NCBI GenBank assembly: GCA_032622095.1
Contig: CP136067.1
Location: 78,394,705-78,458,704 of the forward strand
Length of the DNA stretch: 64,000 nucleotides
DNA from: Siphonodentalium dalli
Taxonomy: Eukaryota > Mollusca > Scaphopoda > Gadilida > Siphonodentaliidae
Direction of reading: 5' to 3'
Part shown: piece after piece, positions 24,721-36,531 of the stretch
Position numbering within the stretch: position 1 is the first letter of the stretch
How the letters are laid out: each line of letters opens with the position of its first letter
Notes under the pieces: model-generated
Told to the model about the DNA's origin: nothing
The model's database searches: none
The model's input: the letters and a program-made list of their open reading frames with translations, nothing else
Made by a program: the position numbers and the translations under genes

Positions 24721-25720
24721 GTCAGCTCACCGACAGACCTCATGCACTTTATGAAGTCCCATGCTACATATATGCTGCATCCCGGTCCGTAATTTGCATA
24801 TATGTATACCACTGAAAACCTGTGTATCGGTTTTACGTGCATTTAGTATCCGATATTATTAATCCCTCCAAATTACTTAGATATAATACATTTGGTAGGT
24901 TCTAATAAGCCTTCAATTCAATATCTGCATTTTGCGAATGGTGGAATTAGGAACAAGCAGTATAGGGTTATGCATCTTCTTATACTATATATATGGCGCA
25001 CGTTATCCACTTCTGGTTGTCATGACTATATGTAATATATATTATCATTATATGGACATCATGCAAATATATTACCTCGGAAACAAATATTCAAGTCAAT
25101 ATTCAGCAAGAAATAATAAAGTCATCGATACTCTCTTTCTGATATAGTATGAATGAAGAGCAGTTGTCTGACATATTTTCGGGAAAAAATAGTTGGAAAA
25201 TTGTTGACTTCGATTTTAATCAGATTATATAAAGTATAAACAAACGTATTTTGGACATCTATAGATCAATATTGTCCATACAACCAAACTTAGCCATATC
25301 CGTTAATACATCGTAATGAGCATAAAAGACTATAGGGATTGTAAACGACATCTGCTTATGTGAAGCCCTCTCCCTGGACAATGAAAATTAACAATATTAT
25401 TATTATTATTATTATTATATAAAATAAATATCCGAGGACGTGTACACTGATTGGACACCGCATGACTTTTGTTAGTTATATGTGACTTCATTTGGATGAA
25501 AACTGAATTGTCTTCTCAATATAAACATATAGTCTTACATCAACAGCATACCAACTTTCACAAGTGTGTCTTTTTTCAATAATACGATCCAGTGCTCCAG
25601 GTTTCCAATGAATCCAATAGTTTGAAAATATAGCCATGTTTACGAACCATAACGTTTTTTGAAAGAAATTCTATGGTACATGTTTTAATACTGAAACAAG
25701 CCATATTTAGGTATAAACTG
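24721..25720. repeat. 593-bp duplicated unit, copy 2, split by an insertion
   Basis: The first 51 bases (24721-24771) match the start of copy 1 with one difference. The rest (25171-25720) matches the remainder of copy 1 (24172-24720) closely. Between them lies a 399-bp segment. Confidence 0.8.
24772..25170. mobile_element. 399-bp insertion in duplicated unit
   Basis: The segment is absent from copy 1 and is bounded by ACATAT on both sides (24766-24771 and 25171-25176), consistent with a 6-bp target duplication. It has no TIRs. Part of it (GAACAAGCAGTATAGGGTTATGC) resembles segments at 26110 and 32490. Confidence 0.6.
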
Positions 25721-26104
25721 TGTAGGAAATCACCGTGGTTTATGTTAGTTATATTTAACATATGTTACGCGAAGCACTACGCACTTTGAATGCCCCGGCA
25801 GACGGGTTCCTTTAACCCTAGTCGTGATCTGCATTGAGATTACACTAACATATAAGAAACAGAACACGTTTTCAGATTTCAGAAAATCAAGATTGTATGT
25901 AATCATGATTATTGTTATACTGTTTGTAATTTTGTAATGCTTATGTTCATGATTTGATAGGAACGTCAGTACCACATTCGCTTCAACCGGAGCGTATTAT
26001 ACGAAGACTTTGCGGGGCTTCAAATGTCATCCATGTAATGTAAACATTTACGGTGTCAAACACATTTCCACACAACCGTGATTGACAAATGACAACAGAA
26101 ATCT
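25721..26104. other. unassigned stretch
   Basis: I see no gene or repeat here. Confidence 0.4.
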
Positions 26105-26245
26105 AATGATTAGTAACAAGCGATATAGAGTTATGCCTCTTCGTATATGTGCTCAGGTTTAGGTTCGGTGGGTCCGGAGCAGTAGATTCCAGACCATGGT
26201 AGGGTTATCCATCTTATCTCAGCGAGTCTATCGCGACAACAAATA
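26105..26245. repeat. dispersed repeat, copy near 26.1 kb
   Basis: It shares TTAGT.ACAAGC, GTAGATT..AGA and CAG..AGTCTATCGCG in the same order with 32490-32620. The first landmark is also in the insertion at about 24950. Confidence 0.45.
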
Positions 26246-26255
26246 TGAATTAAAC

Positions 26256-26393
26256 AATTTACTTTCTGATCGAAATCAGCATTCGATTGCTTGGCCAGTT
26301 AATTAATAGTCAATTCGTATGTGCCAACATATATTAATTTAGCAATTTGCTTTCTGATCGAATTCAGCATTCGATTGCTTGGCCAGTTAATGG
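26256..26393. repeat. 88-bp tandem repeat, about 1.6 units
   Basis: AATTTACTTTCTGATCGAA and the next 28 bases recur 88 bp later with three differences. Confidence 0.85.
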
Positions 26394-26409
26394 TCAAAGT
26401 GTATGTTGT

Positions 26410-26535
26410 CTTTAAATCTACATTAATAAAACTAAATTGTTTGTTCGTCTGTTTGTTTGTCCGGTAAAAATCGACCAAACGGCTGGACCATCATAGCTGA
26501 AAATTTATATATATAGGGATAATTTGACTCTGGGA
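26410..26535. repeat. GTTTGTTCGTCTG-type dispersed repeat end
   Basis: A GTTTG-rich run is followed by TCCGGTAAAAATCGACC, AAACGGCTGGACC and AGCTGAAAATTT. This order of motifs is familiar from dispersed repeats of many invertebrates; I cannot assign a class. Confidence 0.3.
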
Positions 26536-27569
26536 GCGTTATTAGATAGTCCAGTTTACATCAGGGGTGGTATTCACCAAGCGAGACTATTTTATAAACC
26601 AGGTAGTTTATTTGGTAGTGGCCGAACGCAAAGGTATCTTTGCTTTAGCGCCAACGACACACGCTGTCGATGATGTGATTGATCCAATCTATCAGATTTG
26701 TCACTTGTCAATTGACACCGTCTCACGACTAATTCGTGAACACTCACCGGCCACAATCGCCATGTATAGCGGTATAATTTTTGGGTATAATTGTGTGGAA
26801 ACTCATGCTTGCGTTTATACATCTGCAGAATGAGTTTCAATGATATTAATGAGGTTTTTTTTAATTAGCACAGTCTGAAAATGAAGAGCCAAGAAGATAA
26901 CGTCTCAGAAGATTTTTTTTGTGTTTTGGTTCTGTTTGGTGCCGGTTTCTTTGTTCTTAATATTTTGATTCATCTCTCCACAATGTCCATAAAAGTGTTA
27001 CGCTCATCGGCAGTGGGGGGGGGGGGGTCTGGAAAAGAATTGCACATATAGGGCCAAAAAAAAAGTTGTTTTCCGACCCCGAGGGACCCACCATCCCATT
27101 TGTGCAAATTTGTTCCTCCAAATGTTAGAGACCCACCCCTTTCTGATGTTTTTATCAAAATTTCAGAGTTTTTTTTAGCCGTTCTTTAATAACTGTGTTA
27201 AATCCCATTTGACTATCCTTTTTTGGTGCAAACTGTGTAAAATTAAGACTCAAGCAATCGGTAAAGCACAGGTCAGAAAAAAATGAAAAATAATCTGTAT
27301 TCCCAAGTGTTTTCTGGTGTTTCAAGTATCTAACAACAATAATAAAGCATTGTGTAGGTACACTGTATGTCACAAATTGCCCTAGACCGTTTTAAATCCT
27401 TAATATATCGAGCGTGTTTAGTCTGACAGAGAACACTGGCCAGTGTAAATAGTGGTAAACAGGTCAGGGGTTCTACAATTATTTATGCATGATCAACGAA
27501 CTCTTTAGTCTTATCCACTGGGGTGGGTGAGGAGAGGAATTGTTTTGGTTAAGTATACACATAGATATA
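26536..27569. other. unassigned stretch
   Basis: No gene is recognisable. A G13 run lies at 27015-27027. Confidence 0.4.
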
Positions 27570-27990
27570 TGGTTATTATACCCCCGATATATAGTTGACG
27601 TCTCGAGCCGTCCGTGCGTCCGTCCGTACAAACATTTTGCATCATAACTCAAGAGTCGGTTGTCATATTTTGATGCTCTATGACATGTGACAGACCAGAA
27701 ATGGGGAACGAATATGCATAATATCACGGATTGTGAGCACCAATGCCTACCAGAGTTATCCATGGGCCCTGTTTATGAAATTCAGTCCGTACAAAGTTTT
27801 TGCAATATAAGTTGAAGTGTCGATTGTCGAATTTTGAAGTGGTTTGGTATGGTGATAGACCTGAATGATAGGGGAAGGATGCATATATTACTGCATATCA
27901 CAGGTTTCGCCTGTCGATGCATACCAAAGCTACCAACCTGGTTCCATCCGTAAACACATTTTGCATTATTATAACTCAACCATGTGTATG
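27570..27990 (+). repeat. CCGTCCG element with ~162-bp tandem units
   Basis: ATTATACCCCCG, then GCCGTCCGTGCGTCCGTCCGTAC, opens the locus. The landmark GTCCGTACAAA...TTTTGCA..ATAACT recurs at about 27622, 27785 and 27946, giving periods of 163 and 161 bp. Confidence 0.6.
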
Positions 27991-29040
27991 TATATATGTG
28001 CACTAGAGTCTGCAGTATAGTCTCAGTCAGATGCTATTCTTGATTTTAGTTTGAACTTTGAAGACATTGAAGAATGTCATTTCTCAATGCATCTGAATGC
28101 ATCACATTATTTCAGTTCATCTAGTTGTAAGCGATAACAGTATACAATTAGTATTTTAGTTTAGTCTTGTTGAGCAGTATTTAAGCTTCAAGATGAAGTT
28201 CGTAAATTCAAGGAGAATAGCGTCACCTTCAATTGGGATTGTCTGAACAGTAAACAGTAACGGTCATTCATCATAACCAATTCAGTTTTATTTGGACAAG
28301 TGTTGCAAATTAACATTATTTGCAATCATTCAAGATGAGAAATAACCAGAAGGAATGAATTTGATTGCATGCCAGAACGAGACAGTATTTCAGACATTAG
28401 AAATTTATGAGATACCCTTTTCAACTTCGTGTTTTGCAACAATCGGGTTAACGATATCTAGTCATCATTGAGTATTCGTCATGTAGTATTTGTGATACAG
28501 TTATTTTTATTTTATTACTTTTATTCGGGTAATACAACTGGGTAATATATATTATTTTTTTTACTCAATTACCGTTTTCCACTGTGAAGTGGAACGGGAT
28601 CCTGTGAAATCCAGAATGTGCTAAATCTGTTGAATGTTGAAAAAAACCCATTTTGGAAACAAATTACAAGCACGGTTGTTTCGGCCTCTGGACCACCCAC
28701 CCACCCCGGCCCTATATACGGATTTTTGTGTAGACCCCCCCCCCCCCCCCCATGTCGTCGGTGGTATATTTCCCCCCCACGTCCTTTTCCTTGGTTGCTC
28801 ATTGTTGAAATGAACCAAACGTGTACTGTTATGTTTATGTGACCGGTGGTCAATCTATGATTGACGCCAATCACCTTGATTGGATAATCCTATACCGCGC
28901 GGCGATGTCTTCCCATCGATATGTCCACCGATAGCTTTGCATTGAGCGTCGCCTCGTAAAACCACCTGGACTATATTATAAACCCAGCCAGTGAATAGCA
29001 CCCCTAATGTCTTAAAAAACCAACTGAGACTCCACAGTGA
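27991..29040. other. unassigned stretch with C17 run
   Basis: No gene is recognisable. C17 at 28735-28751 lies in a C-rich block (28685-28785). Translated frames through it are proline or glycine runs and are not credible proteins. Confidence 0.4.
28735..28751. repeat. C17 homopolymer
   Basis: The longest of the G/C runs in the window, read directly. Confidence 0.95.
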
Positions 29041-29054
29041 ATGTAGTTAGCATG

Positions 29055-29205
29055 TAGCGTTAAACGCTCTTTATTCATACCATATCAGGAATAGCTTAAT
29101 GGTGAACGATCTTTATCGTTAGTCTACACAGAGACCGCAAACACCGCTTCGAATAGCATAAACGACCAAAACGCTCTTTATCCATACCATATCAGGATTA
29201 GTTCA
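29055..29205. repeat. AACGCTCTTTAT motif cluster
   Basis: AACGCTCTTTATTCATACCATATCAGGA and a second near-identical unit about 107 bp later flank a diverged third. The same motif pair occurs inside the TTAA elements at 19.3 and 32.9 kb. Confidence 0.6.
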
Positions 29206-31267
29206 ACGGTCAACACATGGAGCAGGTGGGATATACAGAAGGAAGAAAAACGATGTGATGTACAGAGAAATTGTGTAAATGTATGCCAAAAACACTTCAA
29301 TTTATTTCCAATCTTCTTTACCCGAGCAACCCGAGCCGGGTTCCGCAGCTAGTACTACATGTAACAAAACAGTATTACAATTTACAAACAGATATAAAAT
29401 AGATGAAAATCAATTTGCCAAGGGCTTTAACTTGGTATTTCGTGGGGGGGGGGCCAAACGGTCCCTTTATTGTGCTATGATGCTGGTGGGTCCTTCTTAA
29501 TTGCTAGGCCAAACTGATACCGTCAAGAAAAAGTACGATTATTTTTTTATGTTGTCATTTTCGCGGTGTTTAGAAAAACATGGACCATGAAGATAGCCTT
29601 TTCACATGTTCCTAATATGGTAATAATAAAGAGTGTTTGTTTCACTTCTGTGCGAGAACTATAAAGCGGCCGGAAAATTGCTGAGACTTTTTCAAGTTAT
29701 TGTTCAGGGTAAATCAAGTCTGTAGATGGCTATTTCGTGGATCTATCGTATCGGTCGTTCCAAATTACGTTGATATAATATATGTTATTGAAATGAGTCA
29801 GTCCGTTTGGTTAACTAGTCCGATAGAGAATAACTTGAAGCGACTTTGGTGGTATAACTTAGTCAGGCCGTGACCAAATGCGTCAACGTTAAGCCCACAC
29901 TTTAATCGCATGTCCCTAAATGTGAGTCGTATAGAACACACTATCACATTATAAGTATTATCATATATATAGTTTAAACGGGACACGACGTACCCATACA
30001 GTTCTCTGCAATGGATTATCGCTTCAACGTCTGGGTCAGATTCTTCATCTCCAGTTAAACCTGGTTTAAACCTACATTGACGGTCCATGCCGCCAAACCG
30101 GTAAACAATGGTACTCTCGTGTGTTCACGTGCAGTTGTATTCAACACTTTCCATGCCCTGTGGTACTTCAATTTATGTTGCATGTTCTAAAATAGCTAAT
30201 AGTCATCCTTCAGTTGACCTGTTATGTTTTGTGAACTGGTCGCCATGTCAGAAATCATAACAGGCCAATTGGAGGATGCGTATTATAGCTATAGTTCTAA
30301 AGTTATAACTTTCATGCTGCATGAATCCCCATACTTGTCAGTATATGTTTGCAAATAACATAATGCTTGGATGGTAAGCAGCAACTATTAATCACTAGCT
30401 ATTGACATACCAAATGCATTATCTATAGGCGGCTACATATCAATTTGAATAATCAAACTCCTATCGATCACACGAGTAAGCGCAATGAGTAATTAGCTGT
30501 ATGTTTTATGCAATTGAGTTTCTGTCGCAACACACCCAAGTAACTTAAAAATATTTTATTTGATTGATTTGAGAGTAACAATTGGCCGTTCCGTATTCAT
30601 CCATTATTACAGCACAGACTTTCCCAAACCGACCAGCAACATTTGAATGTTACAATGTCGGTTCCATATATTCAACACATAGATTCATATTGGACGTATT
30701 TGATTCTGAAATAACCCCATAGTGGAATTACCACGTTAATCCGTATTATGGCGCGGGCCACAGTGAGAACACATTATAAAGAGCGTACATCTGGTCCGTC
30801 TGTTTAGGTTCAATAAGAGCGTGAAAAAGAAATGCCGATATGGATTATTTGTGTTTTTAAAATAAGTTCAATATATGAGCTTATTTTCCGGAGAACAGTT
30901 TGATATATTCATATACATGTATGTCATCAGTCTTGCACGAATCCAAGATAGTTCACAATTGGAAATGGTGAAGATATGTACCCGAGAATTGAGAATTTGA
31001 TGGAGGTTACTTCCTTTGGGATTCTCATATTTCGGTTATTCGAGATATATTTTAGAATTATATACTCTATTTCTGTTACCATCTGTCTTCCCCCCCCCCC
31101 CTGCATAAATACTTCAGATGGTGCCAATATCTAAATCTAGTAAACCTAATTGATGAAATGTGATGTTCTTGATACTTTAGTACATGTATTTGGCATTAAC
31201 TTGTACCTCACGTGCATGGTTCTACAAATGCATGTTAACATGTATATTAACCATGTTATATATATAG
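29206..31267. other. unassigned stretch
   Basis: It contains G10 (29444-29453), C12 (31090-31101) and single AATAAAGAG motifs near 29626 and 30778. A 96-codon minus frame (29798-30088) does not resemble a known family. Confidence 0.35.
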
Positions 31268-31408
31268 AATACACCCATAGTAGCCGAGAATAACAAATTT
31301 TCACCACGAGTGGTATTGTGGTTTTAACCACGAGCCTTTGGCGAGTGGTTAAAACCACAATTCCACGAGTGGTGAATTTTTTTTATTCTCGGCTACTATG
31401 GGTGTATT
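31268..31408. repeat. 141-bp near-perfect palindrome
   Basis: AATACACCCATAGTAGCCG at the left returns as CGGCTACTATGGGTGTATT at the right. The arms stay paired through AGAATAA, CACCACGAGTGG and GTGGTTTTAACCAC with few mismatches around a loop of about 10 bases. It is consistent with a foldback MITE or a hairpin-RNA source. Confidence 0.9.
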
Positions 31409-31411
31409 TTG

Positions 31412-32178
31412 TTTATACCATAATTATTATTCTTCGGTCGCTTCGTAAATGTATTGCTACTGAGCTACTATGTGGTGACTGTTAACATGTATGTGCACCG
31501 AGTGACCCAAATATGTTAAGCTATCATGAATGTGGGTCACGCGTAGTAATACATATTTCTAGGAAATTCGGTGATCCGCCACTTTCTTGGGAATCAGTCA
31601 GCTGATGTGAACACACATTCAGATTTCCCACATTGCAGATACCATTAACAATCTATACGTTGTAGTCAACATGTAAGCCGTCGTTCGCTTTAAACACGGA
31701 AATGCAGACGAACACGTGCGTTTGTTTTGTTTACATTTTCAACAGCTATCGCCGACCTGTATAAAACGTGTACTTTGTCGGTGCATGCACCTAGCATAAA
31801 ACATCTTTAAACTAACTTTAATGTGTCATTTTTTGACAAGTAAACCCAGTAAATGGAATTGGATTGTATATATCGGTGTGTTTAGACCACTTATCGCATT
31901 TCAGTGTGTTTTGAGTCGGAAAAAGTGTGTATTTACTTCGCGAAGCGGGCGTGACGAAAAATTGGGCTAAATTTCGACAGCGAGGTCACCAGAGGTCAAA
32001 TGACGGGTCGTTCTACTATGGGTATAAACTTTTAACACATAAAGTGCCGTTGAAACATTTACACAACAGTATAAATTTATACCAATAGTAGGAATCGTTA
32101 TACCCACAGTAGGGTGTAAAGATGAAATTTACAAAACAGGTGTTATACACACAGTAGCATAGCCAATTATGGTATAAA
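31412..32178. mobile_element. 767-bp segment with 14-bp inverted ends
   Basis: TTTATACCATAATT at 31412-31425 is the exact reverse complement of 32165-32178. Motifs of the type CTACTATGGGTATAA recur near the right end and resemble the tip of the palindrome just outside the left end. This suggests one compound element of about 31268-32178. Confidence 0.5.
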
Positions 32179-32477
32179 TGTATATTAAACATGGTTGTGA
32201 TGTATGAACTGATAAAATTGCCATGTTAAACGGGTTGATGAAACTACATATTTATAAAAATGTTGCATTGCTAGTGTTAATTGAATCTGTATAATCACCG
32301 TTTTAAAGAGGAAAGGTAGCCGTTTTCAATACGACTTATATAGCCACGCATTGTCTCGACCCTCTCAGACTATGTTCGAAGAAATTGTCATGCACTTTTG
32401 TTCTGAGTAATCTCTGGTAATATCCTTTGGGTTCTACCACTAATTTTGTCACGGACGTATGCGTTCAATCCCCACCT

Positions 32478-32620
32478 TTTGCGAACGGACGAATTAGTGA
32501 CAAGCAGAATATCACTACTCGTTCTTGTACGATGGGACCGGCAAGTAGATTTTAGAAAATGATAGAGTCTTTCGTCAGCTCAGTCTATCGCGCGAAGTCA
32601 ACAATTTTAAGCTAAAGTTG
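32478..32620. repeat. dispersed repeat, copy near 32.5 kb
   Basis: It is collinear with 26105-26245 at GAATTAGTGACAAGCAG, GTAGATTTTAGA and CAGTCTATCGCG. Confidence 0.45.
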
Positions 32621-32689
32621 ACTAAAATCTAATTGTTACAACTGCTTATATATTGATCCATGAATGTGTTAACCGATTCTCTTGGTTAG

Positions 32690-33213
32690 TTAAAGGCATG
32701 GGCTGCGTTCGTTGCAGAAATATTCATATTTGTTCAAATCGCCATTAACAGAAGGAATATTAAAATTTATATAGTTTTGTTCATATGCCAAACATAATCA
32801 GCGCGTAAATACTATATTGTCGTCAATACGTACCGGTACGTAAACAAGAGCCTGCTCGTGTTACAGAAGTTTTGCTTCTGTTTACATAACACAGCGCAAT
32901 TCTATTGGTTAATCACACACAAATGATATAAACGCTCTTTATTATTTCCATATCAAGAAAACAGTAACAAATAACGCTCTTTATGTTTACCATATCCGGA
33001 TCTAAACAAAAGCCAGGTTCTGTAACGTTTTTTGCTTTTGTTTACATAACAAAGGAAAAACATTTGACAATAACATACTGTTTATGCCATATTTCTGATT
33101 GGTATAAGAACAAGGCCTGTCTATATTTTACTTTTATTTCTTTTTATGGTGGTTTTTGACGGAGGTGACTATTTTAACAGCATGTCCACCGCCAACGCCG
33201 CCCGTATCTTTAA
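32690..33213 (-). mobile_element. TTAA-flanked non-autonomous element, copy 2
   Basis: This is the reverse complement of 19074-19589 along its whole length, with TTAA at both ends (32690-32693 and 33210-33213). It carries two AACGCTCTTTAT motifs and a 16-bp perfect palindrome TACGTACCGGTACGTA near 32826. No transposase is encoded. Substitutions and small indels between the copies suggest separate, not very recent insertions. Confidence 0.7.
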
Positions 33214-34155
33214 TGTAAACTTATTTATTGCATCGTATCACACAGATGCAATGAGATTGAGGCACAAATTACATAATTGACCTTGGCCTTGCCCACAATG
33301 ACATTCGTCTACCAATTATCAACACAAACTGGAAATTGGCGTGATTACGCCGTCGTTCCGGACAACGCATTTCTTTTAAGGCTTGTGAACTCAACATGTG
33401 AGTAAGGAAAATCTCACTTAGCTATCCACACGGGCTGTCTGTGCTAAAATGTGTAGGGTGGGAGAAAGTGATATATATACTCAACGGTGGTTATTGCGTT
33501 GAATGAATGTGAATCTCGAAAACAAGTGTAGAATAAACTATATTTATAGTCTCGTGTAAAGTGAGTTCATAAAAGCAATGTGGACCGTTCTTTTCTGTCA
33601 GAAAATATGCACATCTGCATCAAATTAACGATCGAAGTAGGGCGACAATATATAACTTAACGATTCGAGTAGCGTTTGAGTGTTGGTATGGTTCTTATTG
33701 TGCCATAATGGTCTATTCACGGTATGTGACACATATATCTGTTCTTGGAAGTTGTGCCGTAATTAGCGCCAATTTCGCCACGATATATCAATGGAGCCTA
33801 TTCATAGATCTAACTGAGAACAAATGTCCTCTGTTTATCTCGTGAGTATTCTCACTCGTGTCTGCAATCAAAATCAAATTTGAGGTTGTTGCCGATTCTC
33901 GAGGACGCACCCTTCATCAAGAGATTGTTGTAGGAGTCCATGTGTAATTATTTATTTTTTAAAAAATGACAAGCGTGTGTCTGTTTGAAAAACAAAAAAC
34001 CTCTTACAGTTCTTTCTATTTCAGCAACGTGGCAACGCATTCTCTGCTCGAAGTATATAGCAAAAGTTATATGTATTACAAACCTATAGCTTGAACGCGA
34101 TGTTGTATTGTCAGTTGCCGTGGCCGCAGCTTTCGGGGTTTCGCGATTCGGTCAA
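33214..34155. other. unassigned stretch
   Basis: I see no gene or repeat here that I can support. Confidence 0.4.
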
Positions 34156-34430
34156 CTATATATATATATATATATATAGCTGAGTATCACCAAAGTGAAA
34201 TACACATATCTGCAGCATGCATAACGTGACAAACAGTATTTTTTTTCACGAACAGGATTGACTTTGTGAATATCATGATGCAACCCCATCAAGACGAGTT
34301 GTTACCTCCATACGATTAAGACGTTAAATTCAGCGAACGCAATATGGACACAGTCGGGAATCGAACCAGTTTCTGCGCAGTTGGGTGACGTATATGGCAC
34401 CGAATGAGCCACCAGAGACCATTTTCAGTA
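34156..34430 (-). mobile_element. tRNA-derived SINE with (TA)n tail
   Basis: On the minus strand the head reads TGGCTCATTCGGTG (A box) and, 44 bases later, GGTTCGATTCC (B box). This is the spacing of a true tRNA. A body of about 150 bp follows and the copy ends in a TA run (34156-34179). tRNA folding looks incomplete, so it is a SINE or pseudogene, not a working tRNA. Confidence 0.6.
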
Positions 34431-34464
34431 TATGTGGTAGTGCTAACACTGATGTGTTATTGTT

Positions 34465-34995
34465 TTGTCCCCCGTAAAAATTATTTTCGGGGGACTATTT
34501 TAATCAGCTCCGTCCGTCCGTCCGGAGTTATAACTCCAGTAATGATCATCCGATTTGATTGAAACTTGGTATGTAGGTGTCTCAACAAAGAACACAGGTG
34601 CTCTGCAATTCTGGGTTTCTGTTATGGAGTTATTTCCCTTTTTGCAACTTTGTTTTTACTTAGAAAATTTCTCACTTTTTCGGTTTCCGGATGATATCTC
34701 AAGTTTGGATCCTTTAATTGCAAATACCGTTTTTATGTGGATCAGTCATATCAAGATACAGGTTGAGTTCGAATTTTTTCCGAGAGTTATGGACTTTTTT
34801 CGACTTAGAAAATTAAATTTTCTTCTTTTTTCTTTGGTTTCCGGATGATAACTCAAGTTTGGATTGTTTAATTGGAAATTCTGTTTTTTTGTGGGTCGTT
34901 CATATCAAAATACAGGTCAAGTTCGATTTTGAGTTTGATCCAATGATTTTCCCCAGAGTTATGGGCCTTTCGACTTTGAATTGTGTTTTTATAAT
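34465..34995 (+). repeat. CCGTCCG element with 154-bp tandem units
   Basis: A hairpin of GTCCCCCG against CGGGGGAC (about 34468-34496) is followed by CCGTCCGTCCGTCCGG (34510-34525) and GGAGTTATAACTCC. GGTTTCCGGATGATA recurs at 34682 and 34836, a 154-bp period. The open frames at 34555-34848 and 34859-35047 are the same repeat read twice. Confidence 0.6.
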
Positions 34996-36415
34996 TTTCT
35001 GTATGAGGGTACCTTCATGGTGTAATCAACTCCTCCTACAGTTTTGATCGTAGGTATTTGAAACTTCAGAGTATTGTTATCCACATATTGCAGATGTGCA
35101 ACATGTATATAGATAACGGAAAAATTATTTTTTTTACGGAATTATTAACCCTTTGGAACATTTCAACATTTTGTTTTAATTTCTTTAACAAAGCGGCATC
35201 GACTTGCCACGTTGTCGGGGGACACTGTGGTCGGCCGACCTTTTATATTTTTTAATATGTTTTTCGTGCAATTCAAACTTTTTCGAAGAGAAGGCAAACG
35301 TATAACATATATCCGTCTCGTCACGTTTAATGAGCGGTTTAATCAATATATTTGATCGCAACATGGGCCTTCTACACCCATGGAATCCGTGTCGTCTCTT
35401 CAAAAGTTCCGACGACAGTTACAAACACAGCCGGCTTCATGATTTGTTATATTTAAATTGTGAGATCGGAGGTCAATTGACATGTTGACAAATTTTATCG
35501 CATATAGCTCAACACGACATGTTTAAATATAGAATACAGGTGATATAAGCATTTATCACATATTTAGCCCCTAAACCCGGCTTCATATGTTTAGTAAGAC
35601 ACACGCGTAATATCGGCACGCGCGGTGACGCAAGAGCTTAGCGCAATGGTGTTGATGTCCATGCCGGAACTTTGTTATTATGTTAATTGGAATATAATTA
35701 TGATATTCGATTTGTTTTAGGTTATTTAGTGTTGACTGTGAGCTATACATTGGTGATAAGGGCGGTCGAACAATTTTGTCAACATGAAAAGACACATTTA
35801 AAATGGAACTATATTTTGTTCTTGAAGGTGTCTTTACTTCCTCGTTGGTTGTGATAAGGTAATCAATATTATTTTGTTTTAACCCCAGCCGTTTCGAGAT
35901 CGTTTTTGTGGCCAAAATGTTGATTGTGATAAAATGGATCTCAAATTCGTCGCAATTATAGACGAAATTATTAACCTTTTCCACTAAATTCGATGCACTA
36001 GGTTAATAGACTTCGTATAGAATTGCGACTCATTAGAGATCCTCGATATATGTACTGAAAATCTCATTGACTCAACGCCGGTGTAACTATAGCCCCAAGC
36101 AACGTTGACCAAATCGTTGAGTAAACTAGTTATATATAGACTCAACAATCGACAACAACCCAATGACTGTACACGAGAGTGGTGTAAATCTTGATTAACT
36201 TTGACTGAAAAATGTAGCTCCCGTTGAGCAATCATCAGTTTTCTGAGTCAGGAAAAGGTGCACGATATGAGTTGGCTGGGGATATGTGTTGGGGTATACT
36301 CGAAACTGACCGGGTTCATATACCAAGAATGAGCAACATAATTGGAAATATCGGGAAATTAATGACGTATATATACGTCATCGCATATATATAACATATA
36401 AATAGAGGATCTACA
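34996..36415. other. unassigned stretch
   Basis: A 133-codon minus frame (35583-35984) is the longest non-repeat frame here. I do not recognise it and it lacks domain-like features. I see no repeats. Confidence 0.35.
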
Positions 36416-36531
36416 ACGAGTCCCCATGCAGCTTATAGCGGAATTTACAAAACGAGTCCCCATGCAGCTTATAGCGGAATTTACAAAACGAGTCCCCATG
36501 CAGCGTATAGCGGAATTTACAAAACGAGTCC
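36416..36531. repeat. 36-bp tandem repeat, 3.2 units
   Basis: ACGAGTCCCCATGCAGC starts at 36416, 36452 and 36488, with a partial unit at 36524. The third unit differs by one base (GCGTATAG for GCTTATAG). Confidence 0.95.

Noticed and set aside
28569-28874. Overlapping frames of 65-101 codons on both strands around 28.7 kb
   Set aside because: They cross the C17 tract and translate to proline or glycine runs.
31412-32178. Assigning the segment to a named DNA transposon superfamily
   Set aside because: The 14-bp inverted ends are clear but I found no target duplication and no transposase, so a class name would be a guess.
34555-35047. Two plus-strand frames (97 and 62 codons) with similar peptides
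   Set aside because: They are the same 154-bp tandem unit translated twice within the CCGTCCG element.
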